The notes: generated from the sequence alone by a model not told the origin. DNA of 64,000 nt from Streptomyces tuirus (GCF_014701095.1 NZ_AP023439.1:911001-975000), one strand, 5' to 3'. Shown: positions 25,013 through 33,919, counted from the first letter of the stretch. Made by a program: numbers and translations.

Positions 25013-25051
25013 GGATCTCCTCTGGCACGACGTGGGAGAAAGAGGGGGCGC

Positions 25052-25522
25052 ATGACCGTCACGCAGCAGCGCAGAGGCCGGAAGATCATGATGACGCCGG
25101 GCGAGCTGGACGACTTCCTGACCACCCAGCGCACCTGCCGGGTCGCCACGGTGTCGGCCGACGGGGCGCCGCACGTGAGCACGCTGTGGTTCGCCTGGGA
25201 CGGCGCCTCGATGTGGCTGTACTCGGTCGTCCGCAGCAAGCGGTGGACCGACCTGCGGCGCGACCCGCGGGTGGCGATCGTGGTCGACACCGGCGAGGAC
25301 TACGACGAGCTGCGCGGCGCCGAGCTGTCGGGCACCGTCGAGTTCGTGGGCGAGATCCCGCGCACGGGCGAGCTGCGCGCCGAACTCGACGTGCCGGAGA
25401 CGCTGTTCGCCCGGAAGAACTTCGGCCTGGAGGAAATGCCGCACGACGGCCGGCACGCCTGGATCCGTCTGACCCCGGAAAAAATCGTCTCCTGGGACTT
25501 CCGCAAACTGGCCGGGCAGTAG
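25052..25522 (+). CDS. PPOX-class flavin/F420-dependent oxidoreductase
   Basis: 156 residues, a split-barrel fold. CRVATVSADGAPHVSTLWFAW and MWLYSVVRSKRWTDLRRDPR are the typical cofactor-binding strands of the pyridoxamine-oxidase-like superfamily. In actinomycetes such proteins often use F420. A GGAG/GAGGGGG region precedes ATG 25052. The substrate is unknown. It is divergent from the isochorismatase-like gene across the 24996 dyad. Confidence 0.85.
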   Translation: MTVTQQRRGRKIMMTPGELDDFLTTQRTCRVATVSADGAPHVSTLWFAWDGASMWLYSVVRSKRWTDLRRDPRVAIVVDTGEDYDELRGAELSGTVEFVGEIPRTGELRAELDVPETLFARKNFGLEEMPHDGRHAWIRLTPEKIVSWDFRKLAGQ

Positions 25523-25638
25523 CCGCCCCACCGGAACGTCGGCCGGAATCCTGACCCGGCGCACTTCGGGTCCATCGGATCTGCGGCATCGGCAGTCGCT
25601 CTCCCCGAGTCGCAGCCGCAGCCGCAGCGCTCAGGGCG

Positions 25639-26541
25639 TCAGCCCACGCTCTCCCCCGCCGCCCGCAGGGCCTTCACCGCCGCCCGGATCGACGGGCGGC
25701 GGTCCGCGTCCGCGCGCCAGATGACGTACACGTGCCGCCGGACCCGCTGCCGCAGGGGGACGGTCACGACACCGGCGGGCACGGGGTGGCGGCCGAGCAG
25801 CGGGGCGATGCACACCCCGAGGCCCGCGGCGACGAGGGCGAGCTGCGTGTGGTTCTCGGCGGCGCGGTGCCCGACGATCGGCTCGACGCCCTTGGAGCGC
25901 AGCGTGAACATCAGCCACTCGTGGCAGAACTCGCCCTCGCCCCAGGTGATCCACTCGTCGTCGGCGAACTCGGCGAGGTCCACCTCCGCACGCTCCGCGA
26001 GCCGGTGGCCCACCGGCATGGCGACCTCGGCCGGGTCGTCCAGGATCGACGCCTTGACCAGCCCGTCGGGCAGCGCCATCGGCTTGTTGTACCAGTCCAG
26101 CACGACGGCGAGGTCGAGGTCGCCGCGCACGACCCCGGCGATGCCCTGCTCCGGTTCGAGTTCGCAGGAGCGCAGCCGGAGCGCGGGGTGCTGCGCGCGC
26201 AGTGCGGCCAGCGCGTGCGGGAACAGCCCCCGCGCGGCCGTCGGGAACGCCGACAGCCTGAGCTCGCCGACGACCTGCCCGCGCTGCGCCTCCAGGTCGG
26301 ACTGGGCCAGTTCCACCTGGGAGAGGATGCGCCCGGCGTGCTCGGCGAGCAGCCGGCCCGCGTCGGTGAGCCGCACACCGCGGCCGTTCTTGGCGAGGAG
26401 CTGCTGGCCGACCTCCCGCTCGAGCTTGGACAGCTGCTGCGAGACGGCGGACGTCGTGATGTGCAGCCCCTCGGCCGCACCGCTCACCGATCCGTGCCGG
26501 GCGAGGGCGTCGAGGGTGCGCAGGCGCTCCAGGTTCAACAT
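25639..26541 (-). CDS. LysR-family transcriptional regulator
   Basis: 300 residues. The N-terminal helix-turn-helix (LDALARHGSVSGAAEGLHIT...SQQLSKLEREVG) is classical LysR. The effector domain of ~200 residues begins around GELRLSAFPTAARGLFP. It is divergent from an EamA exporter at 26617 with only 75 bases between the starts, so it very likely regulates that exporter and itself. The intergenic stretch is relatively AT-rich, as LysR operators are. Confidence 0.92.
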   Translation of the reverse strand: MLNLERLRTLDALARHGSVSGAAEGLHITTSAVSQQLSKLEREVGQQLLAKNGRGVRLTDAGRLLAEHAGRILSQVELAQSDLEAQRGQVVGELRLSAFPTAARGLFPHALAALRAQHPALRLRSCELEPEQGIAGVVRGDLDLAVVLDWYNKPMALPDGLVKASILDDPAEVAMPVGHRLAERAEVDLAEFADDEWITWGEGEFCHEWLMFTLRSKGVEPIVGHRAAENHTQLALVAAGLGVCIAPLLGRHPVPAGVVTVPLRQRVRRHVYVIWRADADRRPSIRAAVKALRAAGESVG

Positions 26542-26616
26542 GTAAGCAATGCTACGCGGTATCGGGTGCGAAATCTCGATTGTGCTACGAGGTCCCGGTG
26601 CCGCATCGTGGCCGGC

Positions 26617-27570
26617 ATGAGCACCGTCACCACCCCGGCCGGCCAGGTCGCCTCCGCCCTGTCCGCATCACCCCGCCGCCGCCTCGACTGGCGCCTCCGG
26701 TTCGCCGCCCTGTCCCTGATCTGGGGTTTCAGCTTCCTCCTCATCAAGGTGGGCACCGAGGGGTACGCGCCGTTCCAAGTGACCCTCGGCAGGCTGGTGT
26801 TCGGCACGGCGGTACTGGCCGCCGCGATGGCGGTGCGGCGCGAGCGGCTGCCGCGCGGGGCGCGCACCTGGGGCCATCTGACGGTCGCCGCATTCCTGCT
26901 CAACGCCCTGCCGTTCTCCCTGTTCGCGTACGCCGAGCTGACCATCCCGTCCACACTGGCGGGCATCTGCAACGCGACCTCGCCGCTGTGGGGCATGGCG
27001 CTGTCGCTGGTCGCCCTGTCGGAGGACCGGCCGACCCGGGTGCGGGTCGCGGGGCTCGGTCTCGGCTTCCTCGGGGTGCTCACGGTGCTCGGCGCCTGGC
27101 AGGGCTTCCACGGCCTGGACGCCACCGGCACGGCACTGGCCCTGCTCGCCTCCCTGAGCTACCCGATCGGCTGGATCTACGTCCGCCGCACATTGGCCGG
27201 CACCGGGCACTCGCACCTGTCGATGACCGGCGCCCAGCTGCTGCTCGCGACGGTCCAGCTGGCCGTCGTCACCCCGCTGTTCACGACCCTGCCCACCCGG
27301 GTGGCCGTCGTACCGCTGCTGGCGATCGCCGCCCTGGGCGCGCTGGGTACGGGCCTCGCGGTCCTCCTGCAGTACGGCCTGGTCGCGGAGGTCGGCCCGA
27401 CGACCGCGCAGATGGTCACGTACTTCATCCCGGTCATCGCCACGGCCGCGGGCGTCGCCCTCCTCGGTGAGACGCTCGCCTGGTCGACGCCGGTCGGGGC
27501 GGTGATCGTGCTGACGGGGGCGGCGCTGACCCAGGTGCGGCCGAAGCCCCGGCGGGAGTCCCGGCCTTAG
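26617..27570 (+). CDS. EamA/DMT-family transporter
   Basis: 317 residues, ten predicted membrane helices in two EamA repeats (the second from about residue 165). The first helix has the typical SLIWGFSFLLIKVG, and the second repeat ends in LLGETLAWSTPVGAVIVLTG. Such proteins usually export amino acids or other metabolites. I used ATG 26617; longer in-frame extension into the LysR region has no family match. Paired with the divergent LysR gene. Confidence 0.9.
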   Translation: MSTVTTPAGQVASALSASPRRRLDWRLRFAALSLIWGFSFLLIKVGTEGYAPFQVTLGRLVFGTAVLAAAMAVRRERLPRGARTWGHLTVAAFLLNALPFSLFAYAELTIPSTLAGICNATSPLWGMALSLVALSEDRPTRVRVAGLGLGFLGVLTVLGAWQGFHGLDATGTALALLASLSYPIGWIYVRRTLAGTGHSHLSMTGAQLLLATVQLAVVTPLFTTLPTRVAVVPLLAIAALGALGTGLAVLLQYGLVAEVGPTTAQMVTYFIPVIATAAGVALLGETLAWSTPVGAVIVLTGAALTQVRPKPRRESRP

Positions 27571-27605
27571 CTACGCGAACCCGAAGGGCCCCGGCCGGCG
27601 CCCCC

Positions 27606-28937
27606 TCAGTCGTAGCTCCGCGCCGGGGCGGGTCCGAGGGCCGCGGCGATCGCGTCGGCCAGCACCTCGACCTCGTCCGGGCCGAGCGTGGAGACGGTGA
27701 CCCGGATGCCGGGCGGTGCGCTCAGCCGGAAGCGGGCGCCAGGGGCCACGGCCCAGCCGGCGTGCAGCAGCCGGGCGACGGCGCCGGTCTCGTCCGGTAC
27801 GGGCACCCACACGTTCATCCCGCTGCGCCCGTACGCCGCGACACCACGCCGTTCGAGCGCGCCGATCAGCGCGTCCCGCCGCCGTCCGTACGACGCCGCC
27901 ACCTCGGCGGTGTCCAACGCGCCGTCGGCCCACAGCCGCACCAGGGCCCGCTGCATCAGCCGGCTGACCCAGCCGGGCCCGAGCCGGTGCCGCCCGCGGA
28001 CCCGGTCGACGGTGACGGCGTCCCCGGTGAGTACGGCGAGGCGCAGATCGGGGCCGTAGGCCTTGGCGGCGGAGCGCACGAACGCCCAGTGCCGGGTGAC
28101 TCCGGCCAGCGGGTGCAGGGGCACGTCGACGATGCCGTGGCCGTGGTCGTCCTCGATCAGCAGGACCTCCTGGTGCTCCCGGAGCACGGCGCGCAGGGCA
28201 CGCGCGCGTGCGGCGCTCACCGCGGCGCCGGTCGGGTTCTGCGCGCGGTCGGTGACGATCAGGGCCCGCGCCCCCGCCTCCAGCGCGTCGCGCACGTCAT
28301 CCGCTCGGGGTCCCTCGTCGTCGACGCCGACGGGGACGGTTCGCAGCCCGAGGGCGGGCACGAGGTCGAGGGTGCGGCCCCAGCCGGGATCCTCGACGGC
28401 GACGGTGTCACCGGGCTTGAGATGGGCCGCCAGCACCCGTTCGACGCCGTCGAGGGCCCCGGAGACCACGGCGAGCGGCCCGTCCGGCACACCGTCGGCG
28501 TCGAGTCCGGCCCGCGCGATCCTCGCCAGCTCGGGCTCCAGGGGGGTGTCCCCGTAGAGCACGGGCGCCCGGTCTCCCTCCTGCGCCGCAGCGGCGAACG
28601 CGCCCGCGAGGGGCGGCAGCAGCGCCGGGTCCGGGTTGCCCTGCGCCACGTCCCGGACGCCCTCGGGGACCTCCACCCGGAAGTGCTCCCGCCCGGTCGT
28701 CGCCGGGGCGGGCCGGACTCGGCTGCCGCGCCGGCCCGCGGTCTCGATGACCCCGCGCTCACGCAGGGTGCGGTACGCGGCCGCGACCGTGTTGGGGTTC
28801 ACCCCCAGCCGTTCCGCCAACTCCCGCATGGGAGGCAGCAGTTGACCGGGCCGCAGCTCACCGGCCCCCACCGCTCGCTCGATGCTCGCGGAAATGTCCG
28901 CTGCGCGACGCCCACTGATCCGATACTCTCCTAGCAC
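27606..28937 (-). CDS. MocR/PdxR-type regulator: GntR DNA-binding domain plus aminotransferase domain
   Basis: 443 residues. The winged helix of GntR type occupies ~10-75 (LPPMRELAERLGVNPNTVAAAY). A fold-type-I PLP aminotransferase domain follows, with YGDTPLEPELAR, DRAQNPTG (N-P-T-G), IEDDHGHG and the probable Schiff-base Lys in RSAAKAYGP. Such proteins sense PLP or amino-acid derivatives. The adjacent divergent gene encodes a pyridoxamine-oxidase-fold protein, which suggests control of vitamin B6 or a related pathway. A perfect palindrome lies in the 35-base gap between them. Confidence 0.92.
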   Translation of the reverse strand: MLGEYRISGRRAADISASIERAVGAGELRPGQLLPPMRELAERLGVNPNTVAAAYRTLRERGVIETAGRRGSRVRPAPATTGREHFRVEVPEGVRDVAQGNPDPALLPPLAGAFAAAAQEGDRAPVLYGDTPLEPELARIARAGLDADGVPDGPLAVVSGALDGVERVLAAHLKPGDTVAVEDPGWGRTLDLVPALGLRTVPVGVDDEGPRADDVRDALEAGARALIVTDRAQNPTGAAVSAARARALRAVLREHQEVLLIEDDHGHGIVDVPLHPLAGVTRHWAFVRSAAKAYGPDLRLAVLTGDAVTVDRVRGRHRLGPGWVSRLMQRALVRLWADGALDTAEVAASYGRRRDALIGALERRGVAAYGRSGMNVWVPVPDETGAVARLLHAGWAVAPGARFRLSAPPGIRVTVSTLGPDEVEVLADAIAAALGPAPARSYD

Positions 28938-28948
28938 AAAGCCAATTA

Positions 28949-28960
28949 TGCACTAGTGCA
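28949..28960. promoter_or_regulatory. Perfect palindrome TGCACTAGTGCA, operator candidate for the MocR protein
   Basis: A 12-bp perfect palindrome in the short divergent region. A related half-site CTAGCAC lies at 28931-28937. MocR proteins often bind direct or inverted repeats next to their own promoter. Confidence 0.55.
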
Positions 28961-28972
28961 ATGGAGAGCGCC

Positions 28973-29659
28973 ATGCAGGGGACCACGCAGACGCCGTCGC
29001 AGCCCGAGACCGCCTACACCCCGTCCGACCGCACCGTCCCCACCCGCTCCCCGGACCGGGCCTCGTACGACAGGGACCTGGTGCACGCGATACTCGACGA
29101 GGCCTATGTCTGCCATCTCGGGTTCGTCCGCGACGGGGCGCCGGTCGTGCTGCCCACGCTGTACGCCCGCGTCGGCGAGCGGCTGTACGTGCACGGCTCG
29201 ACGGGCTCGCGTCCGCTGCGGGCGGCCGGTCAGGCCGACCCGGGCCTCGAGGTCTGCCTGACGGTCACGCACGTCGACGGTCTGGTCCTGGCCCGCTCGG
29301 CCTTCCACCACTCGATCAACTACCGCTCCGTAGTGGTGCACGGCGTCGCCCACGACGTGACGGAACCCGAGGAGAAGCGTCAGGCCCTGGACGCGCTGGT
29401 CGACCACGTCGTGCCCGGCCGCTCCGCGGACTCGCGCCCCGCCAACAAGAAGGAACTGGCCGCCACCGCCGTGATCCGCCTCGACCTGGACGAGGTCTCC
29501 GCGAAGCTGCGCACCGGCGGCGTGAACGACGAACCGGAGGACCTCGCCCTCCCGCACTGGGCCGGCGTCGTCCCGGTGCGGCGCACCTACGGCACGCCGC
29601 ACTCCGACCCCGGCCTGGCCCCCGGCACCGAACTGCCCGGCTACCTCGCGGCCCTGTGA
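28973..29659 (+). CDS. Pyridoxamine 5'-phosphate oxidase-fold flavoprotein (NimA-like)
   Basis: 228 residues from ATG 28973, with GGAG 6 bases upstream; an in-frame ATG four codons earlier lacks a site. The domain has AYVCHLGFVRDGAPVVLPT, then RLYVHGSTGSRPLRA and the NYRSVVVHG strand. This is the split-barrel flavin-nucleotide-binding type related to NimA and PNPOx. Paired head to head with the MocR regulator, it is the likely target. Whether it oxidises pyridoxamine phosphate is inference. Confidence 0.88.
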   Translation: MQGTTQTPSQPETAYTPSDRTVPTRSPDRASYDRDLVHAILDEAYVCHLGFVRDGAPVVLPTLYARVGERLYVHGSTGSRPLRAAGQADPGLEVCLTVTHVDGLVLARSAFHHSINYRSVVVHGVAHDVTEPEEKRQALDALVDHVVPGRSADSRPANKKELAATAVIRLDLDEVSAKLRTGGVNDEPEDLALPHWAGVVPVRRTYGTPHSDPGLAPGTELPGYLAAL

Positions 29660-29704
29660 CGCTGCTCCACGGCAGGACGCCCCAGGACAGGCCCGGGCGG
29701 CACC

Positions 29705-30655
29705 TCACACGGCCGTCACCGGCTCCTCGGCCCTCCGTGCGCCCCGGGCCTCCCCCACCGCCAGGCCCGCCACCGAGCCCAGCATCAGCAGGGTCCCGGC
29801 CAGCGTGGCCACCGTGAGGTGTTCACCGAGCAGGACGACGGCGAGGACCGCCGCGCTCACCGGTTCCAGCAGCATGATCACCGAGACGGTGGCGGACCGT
29901 ACGACGGCCGCGCCCGCGAAGTAGAGGCCGTAGGCCAGTGCGGTGGGGACGGCTGCGACGTAGAGCAGCAGGAGCAGGAGCCGGCCGGGTTCCTCGGTGT
30001 GCGGCAGCAGTCCCTCCGCCAGGGCGAACGGCAGGAGGCACAGGCTCGTGACGGCGAAGGCCCCGGCGGTCGTCCCGGTGGCGTCGCCCTCGCCGCCCCG
30101 GCCCCACCGGCGGGTGAGCAGCGTCATCGCGCAGTACCCGGCCGCGGCCAGCAGCGCGAGCAGCACCCCGGTGGGGCGCACGGTCGTGCCTCCGCTCCCG
30201 AGGACGAGCACCACGAGCCCGGTGAGGGCACCCAGCACGGCGACGGCACCGCCCCGCCCCAGGCGCTCGGCCAGGGTCAGCCGGGCGCCCAGCGCGATGA
30301 GGACGGGACCCGCGCCGAGGGTGACGACGGTGGCCACGGCGAGGCCGGTGGCGGAGACGGCCGCGAAGTACGCGGTCTGGAAGACGGCGAGGCCGAGCCC
30401 GGTGACCCCGGTCCGCAGTGCCCGGCGCCCGAGCGGTTCCCGCACGGGCGCCGCGGCGCGCGGGCGCACCAGTCGGACGGCGAGCAGCAGCGCGAGCCCG
30501 GCGGCGCAGCGCCAGAAGGAGAGGGCGACGGGCCCCATGTCGCTGGCCCGGTAGACCAGGGAGGCGGCCGCGCCCGCGGTGCCCCAGGCGACACCGGCGA
30601 CGATCAGATAGAGGAGGCCTCGCCCGATGGGCAGGCCGGAGGCGATGTTCGACAC
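29705..30655 (-). CDS. EamA/DMT-family transporter
   Basis: 316 residues from GTG 30655, with GGAGAG 5 bases upstream. Ten hydrophobic helices in two EamA repeats: [20 protein letters not shown] first, and [18 protein letters not shown] followed by [20 protein letters not shown] in the second. These are the standard YdcZ/RhaT-like motifs of metabolite exporters. It lies downstream of another EamA gene on the same strand; a short leader ORF sits in the 222-base gap. Confidence 0.9.
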   Translation of the reverse strand: MSNIASGLPIGRGLLYLIVAGVAWGTAGAAASLVYRASDMGPVALSFWRCAAGLALLLAVRLVRPRAAAPVREPLGRRALRTGVTGLGLAVFQTAYFAAVSATGLAVATVVTLGAGPVLIALGARLTLAERLGRGGAVAVLGALTGLVVLVLGSGGTTVRPTGVLLALLAAAGYCAMTLLTRRWGRGGEGDATGTTAGAFAVTSLCLLPFALAEGLLPHTEEPGRLLLLLLYVAAVPTALAYGLYFAGAAVVRSATVSVIMLLEPVSAAVLAVVLLGEHLTVATLAGTLLMLGSVAGLAVGEARGARRAEEPVTAV

Positions 30656-30828
30656 GTGTTCTCTCCGCAGTCGCGCACGACGCACCGCACGCGACAAGCG
30701 GCGGCGGGTGTGCGGAAGTTCGGGAAGGCTCCCGGATCAGTGGGGATCAGGGGCCACGGACTTCGTCTGCGGGCGGCACCGTTCCGCGCGGCGGCGCATC
30801 GCCGGGCGCGGTTTCCGGAGGGCCCGCC

Positions 30829-30867
30829 TCAGACGGCCGGAGGCGGAAGAACGAGTGCGGAAGGCAT
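30829..30867 (-). CDS. Candidate 12-residue leader peptide upstream of the EamA exporter
   Basis: ATG 30867 has AAGGTG six bases upstream, a better start signal than most genes here. It encodes MPSALVLPPPAV then TGA, rich in Leu, Val and Pro. A strong imperfect hairpin (CCGCGCGGCG... with ...CGCCGGGCGCGG, about 30785-30812) follows. This arrangement before an amino-acid-type exporter resembles ribosome-mediated attenuation. No T-run is present, so the mechanism is inference. Confidence 0.4.
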   Translation of the reverse strand: MPSALVLPPPAV

Positions 30868-30877
30868 GATCGGCACC

Positions 30878-31897
30878 TTAGGCGCTCGTTCCCCGCCGGG
30901 ACAATTCCCTTTCCGGGCCGCCGCTCGCCACCGGCCGCTCGGAACCCTTCGAGGGTGTCGAGGACTGCGCGATGAAGGCGCCCACCAGCACGATGGCCCC
31001 ACCGGCGATCTGCGGCGCCGAGAGATGCTCGCCGAGCAGGACCCAGGCCAGGACGGTGGCGATGACCGCCTCGAGACAGGCGACGACCCCCGCGACCTGC
31101 GGGGAGAGCCGCCGCACGGAGAGCACGCCGGTGACGTAGGCGACGACCGTGGCGACGAGGATGATCCACGCCAGCAGCACGACGGCGGCGACGGGCCGGC
31201 CGTCCATGGTCGCGGTGCCCCGGAGCACCGACCAGTCCATGCTCCAGGGCCGGGCGACCACGGTCAGCACGGCCGCTCCGACGAGCAGTCCGTAGGCGAT
31301 GACACCGAGCGGGTCGGGCGCTTCGTCCCCGGCGTCGCTGCCCTGGTCGGACAGGACGAAGTAGCCGACCTGGCAGCAGGCCGCGCCGAGCGCGAGCAGC
31401 AGTCCGAGGGCGTCGAAGCCGAGGCCCGACCAGACCTCGACGACACAGGCCAGTCCGCCGACCGCGAGGACGACACCGACGGCCGCGGCCCGCGTCACCG
31501 GCCGTTTCTGCACGAACCGCACCCAGCCCAGCACGAGCGCGGGCGCCAGGTACTCGATGAGCAGCGCGACCCCGACGGGGATCCGGGAGAGCGCGGCGAA
31601 GTAGCAGGCCTGGACACCGGCGACGGCCAGCAGCCCGAAGCCGGCGAGCAGCCCGGGGCGCCGGCGCAGCAGCGCGCGATGGCGCACGGCGAGCGGCAGC
31701 ATCACCAGGGCCGCCCCCGCCACCCGCAGCCACACCACGTGCAGCGGGTCCAGTCCTGCTTCGATCAGCGGCTTGGCCGCGACACCGGATCCGCCGAAGG
31801 CCACCGCGGACAGGAGCGCGAGGCCGAGCCCCACACCCCTGCCGCGCCCGCTCACGCTGCTGTCAGAGGTACGCACCGGCACATGATGGCAGGCCAT
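30878..31897 (-). CDS. EamA/DMT-family transporter
   Basis: About 339 residues from ATG 31897 (MACHHVPVRTSD); an in-frame GTG at 31882 is an alternative, and neither has a clear ribosome binding site. Two EamA repeats: GLALLSAVAFGGSGVAAKPL opens the first, and VVACLEAVIATVLAWVLLGE with LSAPQIAGGAIVLVGAF closes the second. A probable metabolite exporter like its neighbour, from which it differs clearly in sequence. Confidence 0.88.
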   Translation of the reverse strand: MACHHVPVRTSDSSVSGRGRGVGLGLALLSAVAFGGSGVAAKPLIEAGLDPLHVVWLRVAGAALVMLPLAVRHRALLRRRPGLLAGFGLLAVAGVQACYFAALSRIPVGVALLIEYLAPALVLGWVRFVQKRPVTRAAAVGVVLAVGGLACVVEVWSGLGFDALGLLLALGAACCQVGYFVLSDQGSDAGDEAPDPLGVIAYGLLVGAAVLTVVARPWSMDWSVLRGTATMDGRPVAAVVLLAWIILVATVVAYVTGVLSVRRLSPQVAGVVACLEAVIATVLAWVLLGEHLSAPQIAGGAIVLVGAFIAQSSTPSKGSERPVASGGPERELSRRGTSA

Positions 31898-31967
31898 GAC
31901 AGGAGCGTCATCCCCTATGGCACCTGTCTCACTGCCTGGACGGGGCGAAGTGCCCGGCGTGTGCCGC

Positions 31968-32516
31968 TCAGCAGGTGGTTTCGCCGCACTCCTCGCTGAG
32001 TCCGGACCAGCCGTCGAGCCGGGCGATGACCTCGCGCGGGTCGACGCCGGCCCGTTCGAGCACCTCCACCGCGCGCGCCTGCGGGTCGACGGCGATCGCC
32101 GCGAGCAGGTCGGTGCCGCGGGCCGGTCCGCCCCGCCCGGCGGCGCGCTCACAGGCGTACTCCATGCAGGCGGCGGCGAGCGGGGAGAAGCCCGCCGCCT
32201 CCGTCACCCCGGGGACGGCGCCGGAGTCCTCGACACCGCTCTGCCAGCGCAGTCCGTAGCCGATGCTGCGCTGGACGAGATAGCCGAGCAGCCGCGCGAT
32301 CTGCGCCCCCTCGCCGAAGACGGCACGCGCGTCGGGGTCGGATTCCAGCAGCGAGTGGAGCAGATGGGCGGTGTCGATCTGCCGGTCCCCGTCCCGGACG
32401 GCCCGGCGCCGGGCACCGCCGACCACCGAGGCCAGCTCGTCACTGAGCCGGGCATCGTTGTCCACGCGCTGAATGCCGTGCTCATGGGCCGACTGCCGGG
32501 GGATACGGGGTTGCAC
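31968..32516 (-). CDS. Clp N-terminal-domain protein without ATPase
   Basis: About 182 residues from GTG 32516 (VQPRIPRQS); an ATG at 32552 would add 12 residues. Two Clp-N-like helical repeats are seen: IDTAHLLHSLLESDPDARAV and GTDLLAAIAVDPQARAVEVL, each of the H/D-LLxAL type found in ClpA/ClpC N-domains. No Walker motifs follow, so it cannot unfold substrates. It may be an adaptor or decoy for ClpC, as stand-alone Clp-N proteins are thought to be. Unlinked in function to the EamA genes as far as can be seen. Confidence 0.75.
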   Translation of the reverse strand: MQPRIPRQSAHEHGIQRVDNDARLSDELASVVGGARRRAVRDGDRQIDTAHLLHSLLESDPDARAVFGEGAQIARLLGYLVQRSIGYGLRWQSGVEDSGAVPGVTEAAGFSPLAAACMEYACERAAGRGGPARGTDLLAAIAVDPQARAVEVLERAGVDPREVIARLDGWSGLSEECGETTC

Positions 32517-32738
32517 ATCCGCTACCCCATCAGTCCCGCGGGCCCGGGTCATCCCCGGCGGGAAGCATCTTCGCGTCCCGCGGAAAGTGGACCCCAGCGA
32601 GCGGAATCTCCTCCTTACGGAGGAGATCAGGCGGATTCAGGAGGGAGACCCGCACGGCTGACGGTTCGTCAGTATTGAACATTGCGGCCGCCGCGGCTAC
32701 CTTCCGCGACACCCAGCCCGACACGAAGAGGTGGTCGC

Positions 32739-33167
32739 ATGGCCGAAGTCAGTGCGGAGACACGCATCGGGGCGCCGGCCGAGAAGGTGTGGGCCAGGCT
32801 CACGGACTGGTCCGCGTACGGCGAGTGGAACGCGACCCACACGAGCTTTCCGGCGGGCGGCCCGGAACCCCTGGAAGTGGGCGCGACGTTCCAGGAGAAC
32901 ATGCGGCTGATGAACTTCCCGGCCGAGGTGATGTGGACCGTCGAGGAGCTGGAACCGGCCCGCGTGCTCGCCATCCGCGGCAAGGGCCCGATGGCGGTGA
33001 CCGTGGCGACGCGCTACACCCTCACACCCGGCGGCGACGCCACGACGGTCCGCATCGACGGCGAGTTCACGGGCGCGACGGTGTCGCTGATGGCGGGCAA
33101 GCTCAGGGACTCGGCCACGGCGGCCCTGCACGAGTCGCTGCGCAAGCTGGACGGGCTGGTGACCTGA
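32739..33167 (+). CDS. SRPBCC-family (START-fold) protein
   Basis: 142 residues from ATG 32739, with GAGGTGG upstream; the frame extends to 32682 without a start signal. The pattern is typical of polyketide-cyclase/dehydrase-type SRPBCC proteins: APAEKVWARLTDWSAYGEWN, then WTVEELEPARVLAIRGKG. A hydrophobic ligand pocket is expected; the ligand is unknown. A strong bidirectional hairpin separates it from the convergent PadR gene. Confidence 0.85.
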   Translation: MAEVSAETRIGAPAEKVWARLTDWSAYGEWNATHTSFPAGGPEPLEVGATFQENMRLMNFPAEVMWTVEELEPARVLAIRGKGPMAVTVATRYTLTPGGDATTVRIDGEFTGATVSLMAGKLRDSATAALHESLRKLDGLVT

Positions 33168-33180
33168 CACTTCCGGCACG

Positions 33181-33216
33181 ACGAAGCGCCCCCGGACCAC
33201 TCCGAGGGCGCTTCGT
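33181..33216. terminator. Bidirectional terminator between convergent genes
   Basis: ACGAAGCGCCC and GGGCGCTTCGT form a perfect 11-bp stem with a 14-base loop, in the 61 bases between the stops at 33167 and 33229. Confidence 0.85.
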
Positions 33217-33228
33217 ATCCTGCCGGGT

Positions 33229-33864
33229 TCAGTCCTCGTCGGCGAGGATCAGATACAGCTTCTTGCGGGCCTCGTTGATGACGCCGACCGCCTTCTCCCG
33301 CTGCTCCTTGCTGCCGGTCTTCCAGACCTGGCCGAAGGCCTCCATCAGACCGAAGCCGGCCTGACGGATCTCGCCGAGGGCTTCCCAGTCGACCCCGCGG
33401 GAGGCCTCCTCCCAGGGCGCCTCGGGACCCTCCTCGGCGGCCTCGCGGCCCGCCTCGGTGAGCGAGAACAGCTTCTTGCCGCCCTCGGAGGCACTGACGA
33501 TCAGCCCCTCGTCCTCCAGCAGCTGAAGGGTGGGGTACACCGAGCCGGGGCTGGGCTTCCACGCCCCGCCGCTGCGCTCGGCGATCTCCTGGATCATTTC
33601 GTAGCCGTGCATCGGCCGGTCCTTCAGCAGGGCCAGGATCGAGGCGCGTACGTCACCGCGCCGCGCCCTCCCCCGTGGCCCTCCGCGCCCTCGTCCGCCC
33701 CAGGGTCCCGGGCCGAAGCCCGGTCCACCGGGCCCGCCCCAGCCGGGGCCACCGGGCCCGCCTGGCCCGAAGGGACCGAAGGCCGCGCGCAGCCCTTCGA
33801 AGCCACCCCGGCCACGGTGCGGGCCGCCGTGTCCATGTCCACGCTCGAATCCGTGGGTACGCAT
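33229..33864 (-). CDS. PadR-family transcriptional regulator with Gly/Pro-rich N-terminus
   Basis: 211 residues from ATG 33864, with GGAGAG upstream. Residues ~5-65 are low complexity (His/Gly/Pro/Arg). The PadR winged helix begins at ~70 (RASILALLKDRPMHGYEMIQ) and contains WKPSPGSVYPTLQLLEDEGL, the family's most conserved motif. The C-terminal helices would dimerise. A 10-bp palindrome with AT-rich flanks lies 46 bases upstream and suits autoregulation. No obvious target gene is next to it. Confidence 0.9.
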   Translation of the reverse strand: MRTHGFERGHGHGGPHRGRGGFEGLRAAFGPFGPGGPGGPGWGGPGGPGFGPGPWGGRGRGGPRGRARRGDVRASILALLKDRPMHGYEMIQEIAERSGGAWKPSPGSVYPTLQLLEDEGLIVSASEGGKKLFSLTEAGREAAEEGPEAPWEEASRGVDWEALGEIRQAGFGLMEAFGQVWKTGSKEQREKAVGVINEARKKLYLILADED

Positions 33865-33909
33865 CGCAACCACTCTCCATTCCATCGTTGATCTGTCGCG
33901 ATACTTCAA

Positions 33910-33919
33910 CGATATATCG
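33910..33919. promoter_or_regulatory. Operator candidate CGATATATCG before the PadR gene
   Basis: A perfect 10-bp palindrome in a locally AT-rich stretch, with a related TCGCGATA at 33896-33903. PadR proteins often bind ATA/TAT-rich dyads near their own promoters. Confidence 0.5.

Noticed and set aside
29819..31999. 726-codon + strand frame across the two EamA genes
   Set aside because: The minus-strand EamA proteins have clear repeats and helices; the opposite frame is low complexity.
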